DNA of 64,000 nucleotides. It comes from Geminicoccus sp036263595. Lineage in GTDB: Bacteria; Pseudomonadota; Alphaproteobacteria; Geminicoccales; Geminicoccaceae. Below are positions 58,537-64,000 of this stretch, piece after piece. The DNA lies in the NCBI RefSeq assembly GCF_036263595.1, contig NZ_DATAGQ010000167.1:15690-79689 (forward strand), in the 5' to 3' direction. The first letter of the stretch is position 1. Each line of letters starts with the position of its first letter. A program made the position numbers and the translations under genes. The notes beneath the pieces are model-generated. The model saw nothing but the letters and a program-made list of their open reading frames with translations. It was not told where the DNA came from and did not search any database.

Positions 58537-60114
58537 ATGGCCGCCAAGATCGTTCGCACCGGAGAAGCGGCCAGCGCGGCCCTGGCGCGTGGCGTCGACG
58601 TGGCGGCCGACATCGTCGGAACGACCATCGGTCCGGCCGGGCGGACCGTGCTGATCGGCCGCGAGCACGTGTCGCCTCTCCTGGTGCGCCAAGGCTACGC
58701 GATCATGCAGCAGCTCGACCTGGACGATCCTGGCGAGCAGATGGGTGTGCAGGCCATGCGGGAGCTGGCCTGGCGCACCAGCGACCAGGTCGGTGACGGC
58801 ACCAGCAGCGCCATCGTCATGGCGCGAGCGCTCCTGCGCGCCGGCATGGCCGCCGTGGCGGCGGGGGTTGCGCCCGCTGATCTGCAGGACGGGCTCGACG
58901 CCCACTGCCGCGCTGTCGTGGCTGAACTGGAAGCCCGAGCGGACACTGCTCCCTCTCCCGAGCAACTGGAGGCCGTCGCCGCCCAGGCGGCCTCCGGCGA
59001 CCGGGTGATCGGCCGGCTTCTGGTCGAAGCGCATACGGAGGTTGGGCCGAGCGGGGTCGTCCAGGTCCTGGAGGGGCATGGCAGCCGCGATGAGGTGCAG
59101 GTGGATCCCGGCCTGCATTTCGACCAGGGCTGGATTTCCCCCTACTTCGTGGACGACCAGCCGACGCAGAGCGTCGAGATCGACAAGCCGCTGGTCATTC
59201 TCCACTTGGGCGCGGTCAACGACCTTGGGCCGATCGTGCCCGTGCTCGAAATGATTGCAAAGGCCGATCGCGGGCTCGTGCTGATTGCGGAGAATGTCGG
59301 CGGCGATGCCTTGTCCACCCTGGTCGTGAACAAGCAGCGTGCCGGCTTCAAGGTCGCTGCCGTCAAGGCGCCGGGTGCCGGTCGGTGGCGTGAACTGATG
59401 CTGGAAGATCTGGCAATCGCAACCGGTGGCGTCGTGATCGGCGGTCCACTTGGCACGAGCCTGGAGCAGCTGCGGCCATCCATGGCCGGCCGGGCCCAGA
59501 AGGTCCGGATCACGCGGACAGGCACGACGATGGTCGGCGGCGGCGGCGATCCCGCCTTGGTCGCGCGACGCACGGACGAGATTCGTGATGCCATCCGACG
59601 GGAGAAACATCTGAGCTTCGACCGCGACCAGCACCGCAAGCGGCTGGCGCGCTTGGAAGCCGCTGTCGCGACCGTCCGGATCGGAGGCGCCACCACGACC
59701 GCCATCGCCGAACGCCACGCAAGGGCACTTGCGGCGTCGGCGGCGGTCAGGGCAGCGATGGCGGAAGGGATCGTGCCGGGCGGCAGCAGCAGCCTCGTCC
59801 ATATGGGCCTGCTCCTCCGCTCGAGGTTGCCGGGCGATCTTGCCGGGCAGATGATCCATCGGACGATGTCGGCCTGCCTTCAAGCACCGCTGCAGGCGAT
59901 CGCGGCGAACGGCGGGCTGGACGGTCGCTCGGTCTGCCATCACCTGGAGGCTGCCGGCGACCGATCCTGCTTCGACATGACCGCTCGCACGCTCGTCGCC
60001 GCGGATGCCATAGGCGACCCTCTGCCTGTTCTCCGGGCAGCGCTGATCAACAGCGTCTCGACGGCTAGCCGGCTTTTGGGCCTCGGCGCTGCCATCACCT
60101 CCACGGCCGCCTGA
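58537..60114 (+). CDS. Divergent GroEL-like chaperonin
   Basis: A 525-residue Cpn60 paralogue. It aligns with E. coli GroEL without gaps around the ATP site. IGPAGRTVLI matches LGPKGRNVVL, GDGTSSAIVMARALL keeps Asp87, and GIVPGGSSSLVH matches VVAGGGVALI. The residue equivalent to Asp52 is Gln (VRQG for TKDG), and that equivalent to Asp398 is Ala (ARALAASAAVRAA for ARVEDALHATRAA). The Gly-Met tail is missing. Those two Asp are needed for ATP hydrolysis in GroEL. No groES is next to it. GGAGAGGG precedes the chosen ATG. Confidence 0.85.
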   Translation: MAAKIVRTGEAASAALARGVDVAADIVGTTIGPAGRTVLIGREHVSPLLVRQGYAIMQQLDLDDPGEQMGVQAMRELAWRTSDQVGDGTSSAIVMARALLRAGMAAVAAGVAPADLQDGLDAHCRAVVAELEARADTAPSPEQLEAVAAQAASGDRVIGRLLVEAHTEVGPSGVVQVLEGHGSRDEVQVDPGLHFDQGWISPYFVDDQPTQSVEIDKPLVILHLGAVNDLGPIVPVLEMIAKADRGLVLIAENVGGDALSTLVVNKQRAGFKVAAVKAPGAGRWRELMLEDLAIATGGVVIGGPLGTSLEQLRPSMAGRAQKVRITRTGTTMVGGGGDPALVARRTDEIRDAIRREKHLSFDRDQHRKRLARLEAAVATVRIGGATTTAIAERHARALAASAAVRAAMAEGIVPGGSSSLVHMGLLLRSRLPGDLAGQMIHRTMSACLQAPLQAIAANGGLDGRSVCHHLEAAGDRSCFDMTARTLVAADAIGDPLPVLRAALINSVSTASRLLGLGAAITSTAA

Positions 60115-60142
60115 AGCGGAAAAAATAGGCGGTTGCCTGTGC

Positions 60143-60152
60143 TGTGATCACA
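60143..60152. promoter_or_regulatory. TGTGATCACA operator 1, polyamine-type ABC operon
   Basis: Part of a 14-base perfect palindrome GCTGTGATCACAGC. It lies in the 17-base spacer between TTGCCT and TATGCC, a plausible plus-strand promoter for the transporter genes. Confidence 0.75.
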
Positions 60153-60232
60153 GCTTATGCCTTTGCTTGGTCAGGGGAGGTATCGATCAGCACGGAGCGC
60201 CGACAAGTAGCTCTGGCACAGCGGTTGCATGC

Positions 60233-60242
60233 TGTGATCACG
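60233..60242. promoter_or_regulatory. TGTGATCACG operator 2, polyamine-type ABC operon
   Basis: Second copy, 90 bases (about 8.5 helical turns) after the first and 60 bases before the ATPase start. TTGCAT lies just upstream. The pair could bind cooperatively. Confidence 0.7.
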
Positions 60243-60292
60243 GAACAGACGTTCCTCGTGCCTGCTCTTCGGGTTCTGCTGAAAGGTGCCGC

Positions 60293-61459
60293 ATGCCGCA
60301 CGGTCAGACAGCCCTCGCGACGCCCGTTTCGCTCCGTACTGCGGACGCGAAGCCTGCCGTCGTCGACAAGGCCGCGCCGATGACCGCACAGCCGATGCTC
60401 GAGGTGATCGACGCCATCCATGCCTATGGAGACGTGGTGGCGCTCGACAACGTCACTGTCACGGCAGCGCCCGGCGAGTTCCTCACAATCCTTGGCGAGA
60501 GCGGGTCCGGCAAGACCACGCTGCTCCGGCTGATCTCCGGCCTGGAGAAGCCCTACAAGATCGGCGCGCTCCGCCTGAACGGCGTCGACGTCAGCCACAT
60601 CCCGGCCTACGCCCGCAACTGCACCACAGTCTTCCAGAACTACGCTCTGTTTCCGCACATGTCGGTCGGTGCCAATGTCGAATATGGCCTGAAGGTGCGC
60701 GGCGTTTCGGCGGGTGAACGACAGGAGCGCGCTCGTGATGCGCTCAAGCTCGTGCGCCTCGCGGACAAATACGACCGCCGTATACACCAGCTCTCCGGCG
60801 GTGAGCGCCAGCGCGTGGCATTGGCGCGGGCGCTGGTACCTCGCCCGGCCATCCTGCTGCTCGACGAGCCGCTTGGCGCCCTGGACGAAAAGCTGCGCGT
60901 CGACATGCAGGTGGAACTCATGGAGATCCACAAGCGGCTCGGCATGACCTTCGTCTACATCACGCACAGTCAGGAAGAGGCGCTCACCATGAGCGACCGG
61001 ATCATCCTGATGCGCAAGGGCAGGATCGAGCAGGCCGATGTGCCGACCGCGATCTTCGACCGGCCGGTCAGCCGCTTCGTCGCCGGCTTCATGGGCGTCG
61101 AGAACCTGTTGGACGGGGAACTCATCGCGCTGGACGGCGACCGCGCGACCGTGCGGGTCGATGACATCGACCTGGAGGGCCGCTGGTCCGGCAAGACGCT
61201 CCCGTCACCCGGCGCCATGGTGACCGTGGGCGTGCGCGCAGAGCGGCTGCACATCGCGGACCGGCGCCCGATGGGGGCCGACTTGAATGTCCTGCCCGGC
61301 CGGATGGACAGCGCGATCTATAAGGGAAAGTACCTCGACCGCACCGTCCTGACGGATATTGGTCCGATCAAGGTGCGGCTATGGGATTCGTCGTCGCCAT
61401 CGGACGAGCAGGGCTTCGTCTGGTGGAAGAAGGACGACTGCATGGTCATGAGCATTTGA
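60293..61459 (+). CDS. Polyamine/ion-type ABC transporter ATPase (PotA class)
   Basis: A 388-residue ATPase with a C-terminal TOBE-like region. Walker A is LGESGSGKTTLLRL, the Q-loop is TVFQNYALFPHM, the signature is QLSGGERQRVALARAL, Walker B is ILLLDEPLGALDEKL, and the switch is ITHSQEEALTMSD. The start follows GAAAGGTGCC; the first ~40 residues before LEVIDAIHAYG are extra, and ATG 60380 would remove 29 of them. It leads a Pot-type importer operon with the solute-binding protein and two permeases. Confidence 0.88.
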   Translation: MPHGQTALATPVSLRTADAKPAVVDKAAPMTAQPMLEVIDAIHAYGDVVALDNVTVTAAPGEFLTILGESGSGKTTLLRLISGLEKPYKIGALRLNGVDVSHIPAYARNCTTVFQNYALFPHMSVGANVEYGLKVRGVSAGERQERARDALKLVRLADKYDRRIHQLSGGERQRVALARALVPRPAILLLDEPLGALDEKLRVDMQVELMEIHKRLGMTFVYITHSQEEALTMSDRIILMRKGRIEQADVPTAIFDRPVSRFVAGFMGVENLLDGELIALDGDRATVRVDDIDLEGRWSGKTLPSPGAMVTVGVRAERLHIADRRPMGADLNVLPGRMDSAIYKGKYLDRTVLTDIGPIKVRLWDSSSPSDEQGFVWWKKDDCMVMSI

Positions 61460-61523
61460 GCCTGCGGGAGCAGAAGTAGAACCGGTCCATATGTCCTCAG
61501 CAGCAAGCATGGTGGAGAAGAGA

Positions 61524-62741
61524 ATGACGCAAGGAAAGTTCGATTCGGGCGACGCGAATCTCTCGCGCCGCAGTTTCGTCCAGGGCGCGCTGACGCTCTC
61601 AGCGTTGACCACCGCTGCAGCGGCGCTGCCTGCACCCCTGCCCGGCATGAGCCAGCAGGCCTGGGCTGCCGGCACGCCCGTGAAAGGCTATGGCGTCACG
61701 ACGGCCCAGTTGAAGAACTGGGACATCATGACCAAGACGATCGACGTCTCGATCGAGTACACGCCGACCAACGCCGATATCGGCGTGTTCATGCGCGACG
61801 TGATGTCGAATGACCTGGGCGAGACCCATGACATCTTCATCTTCGATGGCGGGACCCAGAACGTTCTTGGTCCCGAAGGCTATTATGCCGAGATCATCGA
61901 GGACCAGAAGGAGCTGACGCTTTGGGAGCGCACGCCGGACACGTGGAAGCGCTCCGACCTCATCCGCGCCGACGATAAGCAGTACGGCGTGCCGGTGATC
62001 GGCAATGGCGACGCGTTCGGCTACTTCCCCGACAAGATCGACGCCAACCCGAACGGGCTCGACGAGATCCCGTGGACGACGTTCTTCGAGGGCGAGAAGG
62101 TCAAGGGCCGGGTCGCCATCGACCGCTCGTGGCTGCAGTCAATGACGGAGACGGCGAATTTCCTGAAGCATCATGGCCGCGTGAACATCGAGGACGTCGC
62201 CGATCTGACCCAGGAAGAGGCGAAGGCCGTCGCCGATTACCTGATCGAGCGCAAGCAGGCCGGCCAGTTCCGCACGATCTTCACGGCGTTCGAGGAGCAG
62301 GTGCAACTGCTCTCGAACAAGGAGATCGACATGATCAACTGCTGGGAGCCGGCGACCAAGGAAGCGAACAACAAGCTCGGCCCCAACACGGTCATCTACG
62401 CCTTTACTGTCGAGGGCTACTACAAGTGGGGCCACGGCGCCTATGTCCACACCAAGGCCATGGAGCGCGGCAACGTCGACAACATCTACAAGGTGCTGAA
62501 CTACTTCCTGGGCGGCGAGTACCGCGCCTACCAAGCCAAGGAGCGCGGCTATGCCGGACCGAACATGGACCTTGGTGTGCAGTACGCGATCGATAATGGA
62601 TGGGCGCAGGAGGATATCGACCTCCTGAAATGGACCGAGGAAAAGGTCGCCCGCAAGTTCGAGAAGCCGTTCTTCTGCAAGACGACGCCGGTGAACGCCA
62701 GCGCCATGGAAGAAGAGTGGCAGCGTTTCCTGGACGCCTGA
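61524..62741 (+). CDS. Polyamine-type ABC solute-binding protein, Tat signal
   Basis: A 405-residue type II binding protein. It begins with a twin-arginine signal (LSRRSFVQGALTLSALTTAAA, shown only in part, cleavage after AWA) and has PotD-like blocks TIDVSIEYTPTNADIGVFMR, YGVPVIGNGDAFGYFP, ELLIRADD-type loops and INCWEPATKEANNKLGPN. The start at 61524 follows GGAGAAGAGA; ATG 61491 is weaker. Tat export implies folding in the cytoplasm first. It binds an unknown cation or amine ligand. Confidence 0.85.
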   Translation: MTQGKFDSGDANLSRRSFVQGALTLSALTTAAAALPAPLPGMSQQAWAAGTPVKGYGVTTAQLKNWDIMTKTIDVSIEYTPTNADIGVFMRDVMSNDLGETHDIFIFDGGTQNVLGPEGYYAEIIEDQKELTLWERTPDTWKRSDLIRADDKQYGVPVIGNGDAFGYFPDKIDANPNGLDEIPWTTFFEGEKVKGRVAIDRSWLQSMTETANFLKHHGRVNIEDVADLTQEEAKAVADYLIERKQAGQFRTIFTAFEEQVQLLSNKEIDMINCWEPATKEANNKLGPNTVIYAFTVEGYYKWGHGAYVHTKAMERGNVDNIYKVLNYFLGGEYRAYQAKERGYAGPNMDLGVQYAIDNGWAQEDIDLLKWTEEKVARKFEKPFFCKTTPVNASAMEEEWQRFLDA

Positions 62742-62804
62742 TCTGATGCACGGCCGGCCGCTCCCGAGAGCGGCCGGCATGTCACCGGGAAGAGGAGAGC
62801 AGGG

Positions 62805-63725
62805 TTGGCAACAGCGAGCGCAGTGTCCGGGCAGGGATGGGGCAGTCGGATCTTCAGCCGCTGGTCGCCGTCGCAACTCGTGGTGCCGACCTTCCTGATC
62901 GCCTGGTCCCTGCTGGTCATCGTCCCGCTGCTCGTGATCGTCCTGTTCAGCTTCCTGCAGGTCCGCTCCTACCGCGTCGTATACGAACCGACGCTGGCCA
63001 CCTGGGTGTCGCTAATCGAATCCGGGCGCTGGATCGCCGCGGTCCGCACGCTCCGGATCGGCATCACCATGACCGTGATCGAGCTGTTGCTGGCTTTCCC
63101 CTTTGCGCTCTGGCTCGCCAAAGGCTGCAAATCGAAATCAGCCAAGGCGTTCATCATCACCCTGCTGACGATTCCGTTCTTCTTGGACGCATCCTCGCGG
63201 ATCATCGTCTGGCGCTCCATCCTCGGCACCAACGGCATCGTCAATACGGTGCTCCAGTATCTGGGCCTTGTCGACGAGCCGATCAGCTGGCTGCTCTATT
63301 CCGAGTTCGCCGTTCATTTCGGCATGCTCGGCACGTATTTCCCCACCATGGTCTTTCCGATCTTCATGATCATGGTGCTGATCGACGACGACTACCTCCA
63401 GGCCAGCAGCGACCTAGGCGCCAGCCCGGCACAGACCCTGCTCTACGTGATCCTGCCCATGTCGTTGCCGGGGATCGTGGCCGGCATCGTGTTCACGCTG
63501 GTGCCGCTCATGGCGGCGTTCGTCGAGCCGCAGATGCTGGGCGGCGGCTTCGTCAACCTGCTCGGCATGTCCGTGAACTCGGCACTTCAGCAGCTGAAGT
63601 ATCCGACAGCGGCAGCCCTCTCGACCGTGGTCGTGGCCCTGCTGGGTCTTTGCCTTGCGGTGCTGATCCTCGTCACGCGCAAGCGGTTCGACATGTCGAC
63701 CATGTTCCAGGCGATCCACCGATGA
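62805..63725 (+). CDS. ABC permease, PotB class
   Basis: A 306-residue membrane protein with about six helices. Conserved are LLVIVPLLVIVLFSFLQVRS, FPFALWLAKGCKSKSAKAFI and the EAA loop YLQASSDLGASPAQTLLYVI-LPMSLPGI. The TTG start at 62805 follows AGGAGAGCAGGG; no ATG is near the correct end. It pairs with the next permease. Confidence 0.85.
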   Translation: MATASAVSGQGWGSRIFSRWSPSQLVVPTFLIAWSLLVIVPLLVIVLFSFLQVRSYRVVYEPTLATWVSLIESGRWIAAVRTLRIGITMTVIELLLAFPFALWLAKGCKSKSAKAFIITLLTIPFFLDASSRIIVWRSILGTNGIVNTVLQYLGLVDEPISWLLYSEFAVHFGMLGTYFPTMVFPIFMIMVLIDDDYLQASSDLGASPAQTLLYVILPMSLPGIVAGIVFTLVPLMAAFVEPQMLGGGFVNLLGMSVNSALQQLKYPTAAALSTVVVALLGLCLAVLILVTRKRFDMSTMFQAIHR

Positions 63726-64000
63726 TCGGCACCGCCCAGCTCTCCACGCTCGCGATCATCGACGAACGCGAATTGGACGAGCGCAGCCGCCTCCTGCGAC
63801 GCCTGAGCCGCTGGAACGGTTGGCCGACGGTCGCGAAGACGGCCGGCTTCGCCGCCATCACGCTGATCTATATCCCGCTGGTCTGGCTCGCGATCATGTC
63901 GATCAGCGAGAGCCCGCTCTCGGGCATCCCCTACCCGCTCACACTCGACCACTACGGCGCGCTGATGGACGACGAGCGCTGGCTGCCGCCCCTGCAGCTG
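63722..64000 (+). CDS. ABC permease, PotC class, cut by window edge
   Basis: The ATG at 63722 overlaps the previous stop as ATGA. The 93 visible codons include FAAITLIYIPLVWLAIMSIS, the first helix of a PotC-like permease, and the LDHYGALMDDERWLPPLQL loop that precedes the second helix. The rest lies outside the window. It is the second channel subunit of the Pot-type importer. Confidence 0.8.
   Translation, partial: MIGTAQLSTLAIIDERELDERSRLLRRLSRWNGWPTVAKTAGFAAITLIYIPLVWLAIMSISESPLSGIPYPLTLDHYGALMDDERWLPPLQL

Overview
The window comes from a high-GC bacterial chromosome. Codon third positions are strongly G/C, GTG and TTG starts are common, and many genes overlap by GTGA, ATGA or TTGA. Gene content (SoeABC, Liv and Pot-type importers, hydantoinase pairs, a possible PhaR-type site) fits an Alphaproteobacterium, perhaps Rhodospirillales or Geminicoccales; this placement is inference. 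No rRNA, tRNA, CRISPR array, phage or intact insertion sequence was found.

Layout. 1-192: end of a BON-domain gene. 391-8884: an acid-sugar catabolic locus with a sugar ABC importer, an aldo/keto reductase, an enolase-superfamily dehydratase and a single ORF joining a four-carbon acid-sugar kinase to a PdxA2-type dehydrogenase. 8914-14790: assorted small genes (RTX protein, nuclease-like protein, mandelonitrile-lyase-like cupin, hydroxyacid dehydrogenase) plus two decayed genes, a formate/nitrite transporter and a GAF hybrid histidine kinase. 14885-19506: soeABC, a membrane sulfite dehydrogenase. 19803-21605: a MotA/TolQ/ExbB-like proton channel with an unusual partner. 21614-29516: EamA transporter, barrel protein, PfkB kinase, a GNAT/formyltransferase/acyltransferase group, topoisomerase IB and a cupin.

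29597-64000 is the most coherent part. It holds pxpA-accB-accC-pxpB-pxpC, one hydantoinase/oxoprolinase pair on the plus strand, a Liv-type importer with its binding protein, and a minus-strand operon with two more hydantoinase pairs around a class IV aminotransferase. A divergent GroEL-like chaperonin and a polyamine-type ABC importer follow. A palindrome TGTGATCAC(A/G) lies in the promoter regions of these units at 33971, 35520, 45308, 58419, 60143 and 60233. I infer one regulon for uptake and ATP-dependent opening or carboxylation of cyclic amides (lactams, hydantoins or similar); the substrate is not readable from sequence. The chaperonin lacks the GroEL residues equivalent to Asp52 and Asp398, which drive ATP hydrolysis. 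Between these units lie a copper radical oxidase with all five cofactor residues, a CRP-type palindrome, and an AT-rich patch.
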